NCBI RefSeq assembly: GCF_002936955.1
Contig: NZ_MPZM01000029.1
Coordinates: forward strand, 1-38,078
Source of the DNA: Oceanisphaera arctica
GTDB lineage: Bacteria; Pseudomonadota; Gammaproteobacteria; Enterobacterales; Aeromonadaceae
Direction of reading: 5' to 3'
Length of the DNA: 38,078 nucleotides
Below, one piece after another: positions 9,434-19,000 of this stretch (the first letter of the stretch is position 1; each line of letters begins with the position of its first letter). Both the position numbers and the translations under genes were made by a program. A model generated the notes under the pieces. The model saw only the letters and a program-made list of their open reading frames with translations, ran no database searches and was not told the DNA's origin.

Positions 9434-9931
9434 ATGCAGAGATGGTATCTGGCGCATTGCCGTCCCCGGGAAGAAGAGAGGGCGCTGCTAAACCTGAACA
9501 ATCAGGATATAGAGGCTTTTTACCCTTACGCCGAGGTCAAGAAGCTCCGCCGGCGCAAAGTCGTGGTTCTGACCGAAGCCCTGTTTCCCGGTTATATCTT
9601 CGTGCGTGCCGATCTGACCGTGACCAGCTCTGTCACCATCAGTTCTACCCGAGGCGTGCGCAACCTGGTGCGCTTTGGCGGTGGCCCCTGCGAAGTACCC
9701 GCAGAGGTGGTCTATGACCTCATGTGTCACTGCGACAGCGATGAGCTCAGAGAAAAACTGAGCGACGTTCCCCGCAGCGGTGACAAGGTTCGTATCACGG
9801 AAGGCCCCTTCGCCGGGCTGGAAGCGATTTATCAGGAAGCCGACGGCGAGACCCGCGGCATACTGCTGCTGACAATGCTGCAGAAGGCGATTCCGACCAG
9901 CTTCGCCAACGACGAATTTACCCGGCTGTAA
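9434..9931 (+). CDS. rfaH: Transcription/translation regulatory transformer protein RfaH
   Basis: NusG paralogue that is recruited at ops sites to suppress termination and help translation of long, horizontally acquired operons for LPS, capsule or surface structures. The 165-residue protein starts MQRWYLAHCRPREEERA. The N-terminal NGN domain contains EALFPGYIFVRADL and TRGVRNLVRFGG, where RfaH has FVRFG, and the C-terminal KOW region has SGDKVRITEGPFAGLEAI. NusG would be about 180 residues with different signature segments, so RfaH is preferred. No ops element (GGCGGTAG) was noticed in this window, so its targets are elsewhere. The stop codon lies inside the first copy of a 29-base direct repeat. 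Confidence 0.93.
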   Translation: MQRWYLAHCRPREEERALLNLNNQDIEAFYPYAEVKKLRRRKVVVLTEALFPGYIFVRADLTVTSSVTISSTRGVRNLVRFGGGPCEVPAEVVYDLMCHCDSDELREKLSDVPRSGDKVRITEGPFAGLEAIYQEADGETRGILLLTMLQKAIPTSFANDEFTRL

Positions 9932-9955
9932 AAAGTGAGGAGTGATACCAAACAG
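9927..9955. repeat. Solo copy of 29-base repeat end
   Basis: Identical over 29 bases to 9987-10015, exactly 60 bases further on. It includes the rfaH stop codon. It matches the left end of the adjacent dispersed element and so may be the remnant of another copy, or a duplicated end. Confidence 0.85.
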
Positions 9956-9987
9956 GACTCTAGAATCCAGCTTCGAAACCCACTCAT

Positions 9988-10382
9988 GTAAAAAGTGAGG
10001 AGTGATACCAAACAGATTAAATAGCTGATCTATTTGGTTGCTCTACAAAGGTCGGACAAATGGCCAGCTCCTCCGACACGCCGTGAATACCTCCATGTAG
10101 GCTCCACCGCACCATCCTTGGCGCGGAGGGTCGGCGGAGCAGATCCCTCTATCCTCCCTGATGCCAAGGAGTTGCCTGTTGGCATCGTCTACAGATAACT
10201 CGGTGTTCAAGAAGAGGCAACAGAGATCGACTACCACGACCGTGAAATGCCATGGACGGCATTGCCCGAGCCCTCAGGGATGAGTTTATGGCGTGTCGTG
10301 GGAGGCGGCTGTGTTGCCTCTGATCTCGGGTTTAAAAATGATCAGATATTTATTCAAATTGGTATTACTCCTCACTCTTTAC
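9988..10382. repeat. MITE-like dispersed element, copy A, with 24-base terminal inverted repeats
   Basis: A 395-base non-coding block between convergent rfaH and the barrel-protein gene. Its ends, 9988-10011 and 10359-10382, are inverted repeats matching at 22 of 24 positions. It contains small hairpins (stem 10160-10167/10179-10186; stem 10246-10251/10258-10263). Blocks are shared with two other sites: 10050-10207 aligns collinearly with the complement of 22104-22264, and 10293-10322 matches 25739-25768 at 28 of 30 bases. No transposase or credible protein is encoded. I interpret it as a non-autonomous mobile or intergenic repeat family. Confidence 0.7.
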
Positions 10383-10403
10383 CCCTCACTCTTCTCGATT
10401 TGA

Positions 10404-11636
10404 TTACCGGTGTTCCAGCACCATCACCTTGTGATGCTGCAGCGGCCGATAACGGTCATAGCGCGGTTTCTCCATCAGGCTTTCCCACCACTGCCCCGGC
10501 GCCATCCCCAGCGGCAGGTCTATCCCTAACCGAAACCTGGACTCGAATTTGTCTTGGCTGTTGCTCAACAGCGAGCTCTGCAAGCGAAATATCCGCCAGG
10601 GCGAGTAATTGAGGGACCACTGCCGGGACAAGGCTGCCTTGTATTTATCCCCACTGCCGTACAGGCTGAGTTGTCGCCCCTGCCATTGATAATACCGCCC
10701 CGACACACTCAAACCCGGCACAAACCCCAGTCGCCCTTCACCAAACCACAGTCGTCCGGATGCCGGACGTTCCAGCCGACCTGCTTGCTGCTGCCAGCCG
10801 GACAGGGCTCGATATTGCCCCGCCCCAAAGGTCCAGTCTCTATGGTTCAAAAACATCAACAGGCCGCCACGGCGATGCTCCCAGGTGGCCTGATAATCCA
10901 TCACCGGCTCGAGATGGCCGCTGATCTCGTCGGTAAAGGCTTGTTCGAAATGCAGCCCGGCCTGATAGGTCAGTCGTTCGTCTCTGTAATCCAGCCCCAG
11001 CTCTCCCTGCCAATGAGGCATGACCGGCAGCGCCATACGGCTGCTGAGCAGGGGTTCTTTATCGAATAATGGCAGCTGATAATCCCAGTTCCATTGCTCG
11101 GGATTGAGCCAGGGCAGCTCGCTTAACTGGCGGGAGCCAAACAGCAGAGTATCATCGGCCAGGGAGGTGCCTTGCTGCTCCACGAATTGATCCAGCTGAT
11201 CGGTCGCCGCCGCCCTGGCGGCCGTGGCAATGGTAAGCAGTATGCGGTCAGTTTTTGGTGCCAGGTCGGGATCGGGTGGCCCCAGCCGAGGTAGCTCGAC
11301 CGGGGTGTTGATGACCACCGGCATGCTCGGCCGAGATGATGTGGTCGCGGTGCGGCTGGCCACCGGCATCTTGGGTTGGGCCGCTGGTTTTTTAGCGGTC
11401 AGGGTCGGGGGCAAGGGCGGCCGGTCCGGCACCCAAATCCAGTCACCGGTAGCCAGTGGCGCCATGAAGCGTTCGTTATTGAAGTTCAGCCGTAACTGGC
11501 GTTCGGTCAGCTGAAAACGTGCCGCCAGTGAGAGCCTGTTTTCACCGGGCAACACCTGGTGCATCACCATCAAGGAGCCTGAGGCCCGCGCCAGCATGCT
11601 GAAGCAGAGCGACATCAATAATAGGAAATAACGCAT
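10404..11636 (-). CDS. Short LysM / inverse-autotransporter beta-barrel protein (invasin-intimin barrel without passenger)
   Basis: An outer-membrane protein of 410 residues from ATG 11636 (GGAG eight bases upstream; a longer frame to 11711 lacks support). Order: Sec signal peptide (MRYFLLLMSLCFSMLARASG); a short LysM-like peptidoglycan-binding region (about 25-70); a Pro-rich linker (about 70-130); then a barrel domain to the C-terminus with alternating aromatic strands. The segments VPGLSVSGRYYQWQGRQL and SLNYSPWRIFRLQSSLLSN, and the terminal VMVLEHR, resemble the inverse autotransporter barrel of intimin and invasin, which ends in a V-LEY-R type motif. In those proteins Ig-like passenger domains follow the barrel; here the stop comes right at the barrel end, as in short YchO-like members. 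Adhesin function is therefore uncertain. It is downstream of dgt. Confidence 0.72.
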   Translation of the reverse strand: MRYFLLLMSLCFSMLARASGSLMVMHQVLPGENRLSLAARFQLTERQLRLNFNNERFMAPLATGDWIWVPDRPPLPPTLTAKKPAAQPKMPVASRTATTSSRPSMPVVINTPVELPRLGPPDPDLAPKTDRILLTIATAARAAATDQLDQFVEQQGTSLADDTLLFGSRQLSELPWLNPEQWNWDYQLPLFDKEPLLSSRMALPVMPHWQGELGLDYRDERLTYQAGLHFEQAFTDEISGHLEPVMDYQATWEHRRGGLLMFLNHRDWTFGAGQYRALSGWQQQAGRLERPASGRLWFGEGRLGFVPGLSVSGRYYQWQGRQLSLYGSGDKYKAALSRQWSLNYSPWRIFRLQSSLLSNSQDKFESRFRLGIDLPLGMAPGQWWESLMEKPRYDRYRPLQHHKVMVLEHR

Positions 11637-11756
11637 GCAGACGGCTCCGGCTACACCTGACAGAGCAAAGAGGCCACCTCTCTGCAGCAAGCGGGATAGC
11701 GACAATATCAACCTTGGTTATCGAACTTTGGCTATAAAACCAAGGGCTATCGGATC

Positions 11757-13121
11757 TCAGCCCTGAAAGCCACACAAGAGGCGATACTCTTCCAATACAT
11801 AAGTGTCCGTCATGCCACTGACAAAATCCAGCAGCAGCCGGACCCGGAAGTACCATTCCCGCTCCCGCTCGCTTTCGAAGAAAGCGGCATTGCGACTGTC
11901 CCGCCGATATGCCGCCAGATGGCGCGGCGGCAGGCGATGATAGAGCCTGCGCAACACCAGGCCCTTGGCATCCTGCCGGCTTTCGAGGCTGGTGAACTCC
12001 CGCTCCGGCAGCGCCAGCAGTGGAGCAAAGGCTTCCAGTACGCCCTTGAGTGCGGCAAAACCCGACAGCTCCAGCGCCTCTACCTCGCGACGGTTGAATA
12101 CCCGCCGGTGGGCGAAGTCTTTCAGCCATTGCAGGGCCTGAGCCGGCTCCTGCTCTACCGCCAGCAGGGCGCCGTCATGACTGCCCTCGAGAATGGCCTT
12201 ATGATGAAGCAGGTACTGCTCGCTGACCAGAATGAGCAAATCATCGTTAATCGCCTGGCGAAAACGACTGAAAAAGCCGGGCTCGCCCACCTTTGCCTGC
12301 TGCCAGCAGTTTTTCAGGTAATCATTCGCTTCGCTCAGCAGCGCCAGCTCCAGCTCCGCCAGGCTCAGCACGCCCCGGTCGACGGCGTCTTCCAGATCCG
12401 CCACCCCATAAGCCATGTCGTCGGCCGCCTCCATCAGAAAGGCCAGCGGATAACGTCCCCGAGTGGTGGTCGGAAAGCGTGCCCTTATCTGTTGCACCAG
12501 AGAACGTTCGCTGAAAAAATGCCCCGGCTTCTGTTGCCAGCGCCCGCCGGTCTTGCGCTGGTAGGCACCGCGCACGTACTTTTGTAGGGCCGCCAGCTGG
12601 CTCAGGGTCAGGTTCAATCCCTGCAGGCTGTGCAACAGCCGTAGACTCTGGGCGTTGCCTTCGAATTGCTGCAGATCCGCCATCAGCATGGGCCACTGCC
12701 GGGAGCTCTTGCCCACCGCCTGCTTGAACAGCGACGGCAACCGGGTACCGAGCCAGTCGATCATCACCACTTCGCCAAAGTGCCCGAACGGCGGATTGCC
12801 GACGTCGTGCAGCAGGCAGGCCATCTCCACCAGACTAACGAAAGCCTCCTTGTCGACCTCCTGCCCCATGCTGGTCAGCACCCTCAACGCCAGCTGGCGG
12901 CCGGTTTCCTTCACCTCCAGCGAATGAGTCAGCCGGCTGCGCACCGAGGCCTTGACGTCCAGCGGGAATACCTGGGTTTTTTGCTGCAGCCGCCGCACCG
13001 GCGAACACTGGACGATGCGGCTGCGATCCGCCTCTATCGCGGCCAGCGCCGTTTCCGGCTCCGCATCATCAGGCCCCGGAAGCTGACGCTCGCTCAGGAT
13101 AAGAGCCTTATAATCGCTCAT
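11757..13121 (-). CDS. dgt: Deoxyguanosinetriphosphate triphosphohydrolase
   Basis: HD-domain enzyme that cleaves dGTP to deoxyguanosine and tripolyphosphate, trimming the dNTP pool. The 454-residue protein from ATG 13121 has the metal ligands H66 (RLTHSLEV), H105-D106 (LLHDVGNPPFGHFGE) and D234/D235 (MEAADDMAYG). It also has the Dgt phrases SPVRRLQQKTQVFPL and FEGNAQSLRL, and ends SGMTDTYVLEEYRLL as in E. coli Dgt. ATGA at 13118-13121 overlaps the arcB stop, with GGAG eight bases upstream; a GTG at 13139 has no such support. The overlap implies coupled translation with arcB, which I do not recall from E. coli. Confidence 0.95.
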   Translation of the reverse strand: MSDYKALILSERQLPGPDDAEPETALAAIEADRSRIVQCSPVRRLQQKTQVFPLDVKASVRSRLTHSLEVKETGRQLALRVLTSMGQEVDKEAFVSLVEMACLLHDVGNPPFGHFGEVVMIDWLGTRLPSLFKQAVGKSSRQWPMLMADLQQFEGNAQSLRLLHSLQGLNLTLSQLAALQKYVRGAYQRKTGGRWQQKPGHFFSERSLVQQIRARFPTTTRGRYPLAFLMEAADDMAYGVADLEDAVDRGVLSLAELELALLSEANDYLKNCWQQAKVGEPGFFSRFRQAINDDLLILVSEQYLLHHKAILEGSHDGALLAVEQEPAQALQWLKDFAHRRVFNRREVEALELSGFAALKGVLEAFAPLLALPEREFTSLESRQDAKGLVLRRLYHRLPPRHLAAYRRDSRNAAFFESEREREWYFRVRLLLDFVSGMTDTYVLEEYRLLCGFQG

Positions 13122-15493
13122 ACCCGGCTCTCCAGCCACCGGCGCAGTATCACCAGATCCGCAGGTAACAAGGCGTTTAGTTCATTCACCCAGGCATCCA
13201 GCTGTTGCCACCAGTCGGGCAGCTCCGGACTCTGGATCTGCTGTGCCAGCAGCTGCACCCGCTTCAACCCGACCGAGCCGGCTGCGCCCTTGATCTTGTG
13301 GGCTTCCTCGACGATGCCGTCCTTGTCCTTCTCCGTCATAAAGCCATTCAGCTTGCTCAGGTAATCCCCCGCCATCTCGTCGAGCATATCGACGCTAGAT
13401 AACAGGATGGCGGCGCCTACCGTGTCCACATAGTCGGTCAGGAACAGCGTATCCAATACTTGCTGCTCATCGGCGTGAGCCTCGGTGCCGGTTGCAATGG
13501 CGAGACTGGCTATCACGGGAGCGGCCACCGCCCGGGATTTTGCCTGGGGCTGGGGTCTGTGAGCGAAGAACCGGGCCAGTACGCCCTTGATGGCCTTGGA
13601 AGACAAGGGCTTGCTGATGGCATCGTCCATGCCCTTGGCCAGATATTCCTCCTTGTCGCTGATCACATTGGCGGTCAGGGCCACCAGTGGTGGCAGGCTC
13701 TTCGACTGCTCTCGCGCCTCTTCCCGCAGCCGGGAGGCAATATCGAAGCCGGTCATGTCCGGCAGCTGGATATCGAGGAACACCAGATCGAAGGGCATCT
13801 GCGCCAACCAGGCAAACGCCTCGCCTCCATCCCGGGCCACGGTCACCTTGTGGCCCAGCTTTTCCAGCAGGGCACAGGCAACGGTGACGTTGAGCTCCAC
13901 ATCCTCGACCAGCAACACCGACAGCGGCGGCAGATGCGCCACCACAGGGTCGTCTACCGGCGCCTGAGTTCTCGGCACCTTGATGGTAATGCTGAAGCAG
14001 GAGCCCTCTTCGGGTTCGCTGTCCAGCTCTATGGTGCCGTGCATGGCATCCACTAGCTGCTGCGACACCGCCAGGCCGATGCCGGTTCCGGTGGCGTGCT
14101 TGTTGCCTTCAATCTGGAAATAGAGCGCAAAAATTTTCTGCTGCAGCTCGGTCGGAATGCCGATGCCTGTGTCTTCGATATCGAAACGCAAGGTCACTTC
14201 GCCCGGGGTCAGTTCGTCGGCCATGCAGCGGATGGTGACGCCGCCGTCATCGGTGAACTTGACCGCGTTGCCGACCAGGTTCCACAGCACCTGCCGCAAA
14301 CGGGTGCCGTCGGCCATAATCCAGTCGGGGATGTCGCCATCCCGATCGAAGTGCAGATAAAGCCCTTTCTGCTCGGCCTGCAGCCGGGCCAGGCTTTCCA
14401 GATCATCCAGAAACCCGGGGAAGTCCATCGGCTCGGGGGCCAGCTCCAGTCGACTGCGGTCCACCTTGTCCAGATCGATGATGTCGTTGAAGATATTACC
14501 CAGGGTCACAGCGCTGAAGTGAATGGTCTTGAGGTGCTGTCGCTGTTCCTGATCCAGCCTGGTGGCCAGCAGAATGCGACTCAGGCCGACGATGCCGTTC
14601 AGCGGCGTGCGCAATTCATGGCTGATAGTGGAGATAAAGGTGGTCTTGTCACGGCTGGCTTTTTCCAGCTCCTCCTGATAGCGCTTGCGCTCGGTAATGT
14701 CCCGGCCGAAGCCCAGCAGTCCCAGACGCTTGCCGTTGCGATCGAAGAAGGGCACCTTACGCAGCTCGAAGCAGGCCCGGCGGCCATCCGGATATTGCAG
14801 CCACTGCTCGTAAGTCTGGGTTTCATTGCGGGAGAACACTTCCTTGTCGGTTTCCACCACCTTCTCGGCCACGTCTGCCGGATACACATCGAAGGGGGTC
14901 AGTCCGATCAGTTCTTTTTCCTGGCGGCCGATCAGGTTTTCCATGGCTCGGTTACAGCCGGAGAACTCTTCCAGCTCGTTGCGGTAATACACCAGATCCG
15001 GCGAGGTATCGATAAAGGAACGCAACAGGGCGGAGCGTTCCTGAGATTCCATCTGTGCCTTCTCCCGCTGGTAGACTTCCGCTTCCAGATCCTCAATGGC
15101 TTGCTGGCGCGCGGTTTCCGCCTTGTGGGTTTCTTCTATCTGGCGATTGAGCAGCTCTATTTTTTCCTGCAACTCGCTGTTGAGCTCCAGATCCCGCTCG
15201 CGCATCTGCTGCAGCCGCTGCACCAGTCGGCTGAGGCGCTGGCGGGAATCTTCCAGCTGATCCACCACCACCGACAGAAAGTACACCGCCCAGGGTGTGA
15301 CCAACAGTCCGAAAAAGACGGATCGAACCATATCAATGGATTCGACCGTTCCTCTGAGAAACAGCGTCACTCCCACCTGAATAAAGATGGCCAGCAATAT
15401 GATACAGGCGGCCAGCAACATGCTGAAACGCACTATGCCCAGCTTGGTCATCAGATCAACATAGTACTGAGCCCATGTTTTTATGGGTTTCAT
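13118..15493 (-). CDS. arcB: Aerobic respiration control hybrid sensor histidine kinase ArcB
   Basis: Membrane sensor that reads the redox state of the quinone pool and phosphorylates ArcA. The 791 residues comprise two membrane helices (about 22-45 and 57-77), a coiled coil (about 80-150), a PAS domain (about 155-270), a histidine kinase with H292 (ISHELRTPLNG), the ATP-binding N and G boxes (NLVGNAVKF; DTGIGI; GTGIGLAVS), a receiver domain with D574 (VFLDIQLPDM), and an HPt domain with H732 (AHKIKGAAGS). The redox-active cysteines known in E. coli at 180 and 241 are present at exactly those positions. Leftward, divergent from gltB across an AT-rich gap; dgt follows with a 4-base overlap. 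arcA is not in the window. Confidence 0.97.
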   Translation of the reverse strand: MKPIKTWAQYYVDLMTKLGIVRFSMLLAACIILLAIFIQVGVTLFLRGTVESIDMVRSVFFGLLVTPWAVYFLSVVVDQLEDSRQRLSRLVQRLQQMRERDLELNSELQEKIELLNRQIEETHKAETARQQAIEDLEAEVYQREKAQMESQERSALLRSFIDTSPDLVYYRNELEEFSGCNRAMENLIGRQEKELIGLTPFDVYPADVAEKVVETDKEVFSRNETQTYEQWLQYPDGRRACFELRKVPFFDRNGKRLGLLGFGRDITERKRYQEELEKASRDKTTFISTISHELRTPLNGIVGLSRILLATRLDQEQRQHLKTIHFSAVTLGNIFNDIIDLDKVDRSRLELAPEPMDFPGFLDDLESLARLQAEQKGLYLHFDRDGDIPDWIMADGTRLRQVLWNLVGNAVKFTDDGGVTIRCMADELTPGEVTLRFDIEDTGIGIPTELQQKIFALYFQIEGNKHATGTGIGLAVSQQLVDAMHGTIELDSEPEEGSCFSITIKVPRTQAPVDDPVVAHLPPLSVLLVEDVELNVTVACALLEKLGHKVTVARDGGEAFAWLAQMPFDLVFLDIQLPDMTGFDIASRLREEAREQSKSLPPLVALTANVISDKEEYLAKGMDDAISKPLSSKAIKGVLARFFAHRPQPQAKSRAVAAPVIASLAIATGTEAHADEQQVLDTLFLTDYVDTVGAAILLSSVDMLDEMAGDYLSKLNGFMTEKDKDGIVEEAHKIKGAAGSVGLKRVQLLAQQIQSPELPDWWQQLDAWVNELNALLPADLVILRRWLESRV

Positions 15494-16095
15494 CGGTTAT
15501 TCCCGTCAACAACAGTATAAAAGCAGGATACCGGCTTAGTCGCGGGCTGTCATGCCGATGATAAAGCGTCCTTGTCGGCGCCAGAACAGATACTTACGGA
15601 ACCTTCTATTCGTGCGTAATTTTACATCAAATGGACTCTGCCTCGTTTGGCAAAACATCAAAACTGAAACCTTATGCGATAAAAATGAATTTATAATCCC
15701 ATAATAATAAAGGAATTTCGCAAAAACTGCCGTCATGGTCATTTTCAAGACAGATAAAAATGAGATCTACCTCAAAGTTTCCCCTTGCAATGTAGTAAAA
15801 AAACAACAAAAAACATTCAACTTTACATTATGCTGCAAGCATCAAAATGGAAGCATAAAGAACCAACTAAAAATCAAAAATTAAGATTTATAGCCAAACA
15901 TCTGGGTTTTACGTTGAAATATCCTACTTTACCCCGAGATAAACAGCGACTTCTCTCTTTATTGCTTTAATTGACCTCACAAAAAAATCCATATATTTTG
16001 GTAAATTAGCCACCAATGGCAACGGACGCTTCAGAGCATGTCGTGCTGACAAGAGTAGTCGCTCGGCCCAATGGCTTGAGCAATGGAGGAATGCA
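15494..16095. other. AT-rich arcB-gltB divergent intergenic region
   Basis: About 600 bases with clearly lower GC than both flanking genes and several A/T runs. It holds the gltB promoter and presumably the arcB promoter; a leftward TATACT at 15514-15519 is the best -10 for arcB but lacks a -35. Small open frames here have no ribosome sites and look random. Curved, AT-rich DNA of this kind would suit Lrp, IHF or H-NS-type binding, but no specific site was recognised. E. coli has yhcC between arcB and gltB; it is absent here. Confidence 0.6.
15971..15999 (+). promoter_or_regulatory. gltBD promoter (TTGACC-N17-TATTTT)
   Basis: TTGACC (15971-15976) and TATTTT (15994-15999), with a 17-base spacer rich in A, lie 97 bases before the gltB start. 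This is the best sigma-70 match in the interval. Confidence 0.6.
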
Positions 16096-19000
16096 ATGTC
16101 TCTTTATGACCCAAAGCTGGAGAAAGATAACTGTGGTTTCGGCCTGATCGCCCATACAGAAGGCGAAGCCAGCCACAAGCTTGTCCGACTCGCAATTTCG
16201 GCATTGGATCGCATGCAACACCGTGGCGGTATCGCCGCCGACGGCAAAACCGGCGACGGTTGCGGTCTGTTAATGCAAAAACCCGATAGCTTCTTTCGCG
16301 CTGTCGCTCAAGACAAGGGATGGAACCTGGGTCGCAAATATGCCGTTGGCATGATGTTCCTCAATCCGGATCCGGTACTGGCCGAACAGTGCCGTAAAAT
16401 AGTCAACGAAGAGCTGGAAAAGGAAACCCTGAGCCTGGTTGGCTGGCGCGACGTGCCGGTGAATACCCAAGTGCTGGGTGACATCGCCAAGGCGTCCCTG
16501 CCCCGCATCGAACAGATTTTCGTCAACGCCCCCGCCGGCTGGGTCGAAAATGACATTGAACGTCGCCTTTATATAGTGCGTCGTCGTATCGAAAAGCGCA
16601 TCAGTGACGAATACTTCTACGTAGTCAGCCTGTCCAACCTGGTGATGACCTACAAGGGCCTGTGCATGCCTGCCGATTTGCCACGATTCTACCTGGATCT
16701 GGCGGATATCCGCCTGCAATCGGCCATCTGCGTGTTCCACCAGCGCTTTTCCACCAATACTCAGCCACGCTGGCCGCTGGCGCAGCCGTTCCGTTTTCTA
16801 GCCCACAACGGCGAGATCAACACCATCGGCGGTAACCGCCGCTGGGCTCAGGCCCGTGCCTACAAGTTTGGCTCGCCGCTGCTGCCGGATCTGCAAGACG
16901 CCGCCCCCTACGTCAACACCGACGGCTCAGATTCCTCCAGCCTGGACAACATGCTGGAGCTGTTTCTCGCCGGCGGCATGGACTTGTTCCGTGCCATGCG
17001 CATGCTTATCCCGCCAGCCTGGCAGAAAAACCCGGCGATGGACGAAGACCTGCGCGCCTTCTACGACTTCAACTCCATGCACATGGAGCCCTGGGATGGC
17101 CCCGCCGGTATCGTGATGTCCGATGGTCGCTTCGCCGCCTGCGCCCTGGATCGTAACGGTCTGCGCCCGGCGCGTTTCGTTCGCACCAAGGACGGCTTTA
17201 TCACCCTGGCCTCCGAAATCGGCATCTGGGACTACACCCCGGACGAAGTGGTCGAAAAAGGCCGTGTCGGCCCGGGCGAGCTGTTCGTGGTGGATACCGC
17301 CAAAGGCAAGATCTGGACCAGCTTCGAAATCGATGACGATCTCAAGTCTCGCCATCCCTACAAAGAGTGGATGACCAGACACAAGCGCCGACTGACTCGC
17401 TTCGAAGACCTGCCCGAAGACCAGGCCGGTCAGTGCGAACTGGACGCCAGCTCGCTGCGTACCTATCAGAAACTGTTCGGCTACTCCATGGAAGAGCTGG
17501 ACCAGGTGATCCGGGTCATGGGCGAGAACGGCCAGGAAGCGGTCGGCTCCATGGGTGACGATGCTCCCATGGCAGTGCTGTCCAGCAAGTCCCGTTCCGT
17601 GTATGACTACTTCCGCCAGATGTTTGCCCAGGTGACCAACCCGCCCATCGATCCGCTGCGGGAAAATCACGTCATGTCGCTGGCCACCCTGATCGGCCGG
17701 GAGCAGAACGTCTTCAACGAAACCCACGGCCACGCCCATCGGGTTCAGTTCGAGTCGCCCATTTTGCTGTATTCCGATTTTCATCAGCTGATGAGTCTGG
17801 AGCAGACCCACCACAAGAATACCGTGCTGGATCTGAACTTCGCACCGGAAGAAGGCCTGCAGGCCGCCATTGAGCGCCTGTGTAAAGAGGCCAAAACGGC
17901 GGTAGAGACCGGCACAGTACTGCTGGTACTGACCGACCGTTATATCAGCAAGGACAAGTTGCCGATCCCGGCCGCCATGGCCGCCGGTGCCATACAGCGC
18001 ACCCTGGTCGAACACAACCTGCGCTGCGACTCCAACATCATCGTCGAAACCGCCAGCACCCGGGACCCGCATCAGTTTGCCGTCCTGCTCGGCTTCGGCG
18101 TGACCGCCATCTACCCCTACCTGGCCTATGAAACCCTGGGCCGCATGGTGGAAGACGGCGTACTCAAGATGCCCCTGCGCGAGGCACTGCTCAACTTCCG
18201 CAACAGCATCAACAAGGGCCTGTACAAGGTCATGTCCAAGATGGGCATCAGCACCATCGCTTCCTACCGCTGCTCTCAGCTGTTCGAAGCCATCGGTTTG
18301 CATCAGGACGTAGTCGACATGTGCTTCCAGGGCGTATCCAGCCGCGTGCAGGGTGCCTCTTTCGAAGACTTCCAGCAGGACCTGTTCAACCTGAGCCGCC
18401 TGGCCTGGATTGCCCGTAAGCCCCTCAACCAGGGTGGTCTGCTCAAGTATGTGCACGACGGCGAATACCACAGCTACAACCCGGATGTGGTCAACAGCCT
18501 GCAAACCGCGGTGCGCTCCGGCAACTACGAGGACTACAAGGTTTACGCCAAACTGGTCAACGAACGCCCGGTCGCCATGCTGCGTGACTTGCTCACCCTC
18601 AAGGAAAACGGCCAGGGCATATCGCTGGAACAGGTAGAGCCAGCGACCGAGCTGTTCACCCGTTTCGACAGCGCCGCCATGTCTATCGGCGCCCTGGGCC
18701 CCGAAGCGCATGAGGCACTGGCCATCGCCATGAACCGCCTCGGCGGCAAGAGCAACTCCGGCGAGGGTGGTGAAGACGCCCGTCGCTTCAACAGCCTGAA
18801 GAACTCCAAGATCAAGCAGGTGGCTTCCGGTCGCTTCGGCGTGACCCCGCACTACCTGATGAACGCCGAAGTCATTCAGATCAAGGTGGCCCAGGGCGCC
18901 AAGCCCGGTGAAGGCGGTCAGCTGCCCGGCCATAAGGTGACGGCAGAAATCGCCAAGCTGCGTTATGCGGTACCGGGCGTGACCCTGATTTCACCGCCAC

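Noticed and set aside
9927-10015. Two identical 29-base repeats with a 31-base spacer, resembling a minimal CRISPR
   Set aside because: Only two direct copies exist, a third near-copy is inverted, there are no cas genes, and the sequence matches the end of the dispersed element.
10043-10612. Small open frames (10043-10237 minus, 10247-10612 plus) in or near repeat copy A
   Set aside because: They fall in the repeat or opposite the barrel gene, and lack ribosome sites and any family resemblance.
14096-15520. A 474-codon open frame on the plus strand opposite arcB
   Set aside because: Fully antisense to a well-supported arcB, with no domain signature.
15785-15970. A 61-codon open frame in the arcB-gltB gap
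   Set aside because: Lys-rich, AT-driven composition, no ribosome site, and it ends at the gltB promoter; most likely chance.
16927-18933. A 668-codon open frame on the minus strand opposite gltB
   Set aside because: Same reason: a codon-bias shadow, with low-complexity His/Val/Gly-rich translation and no ribosome site considered convincing.
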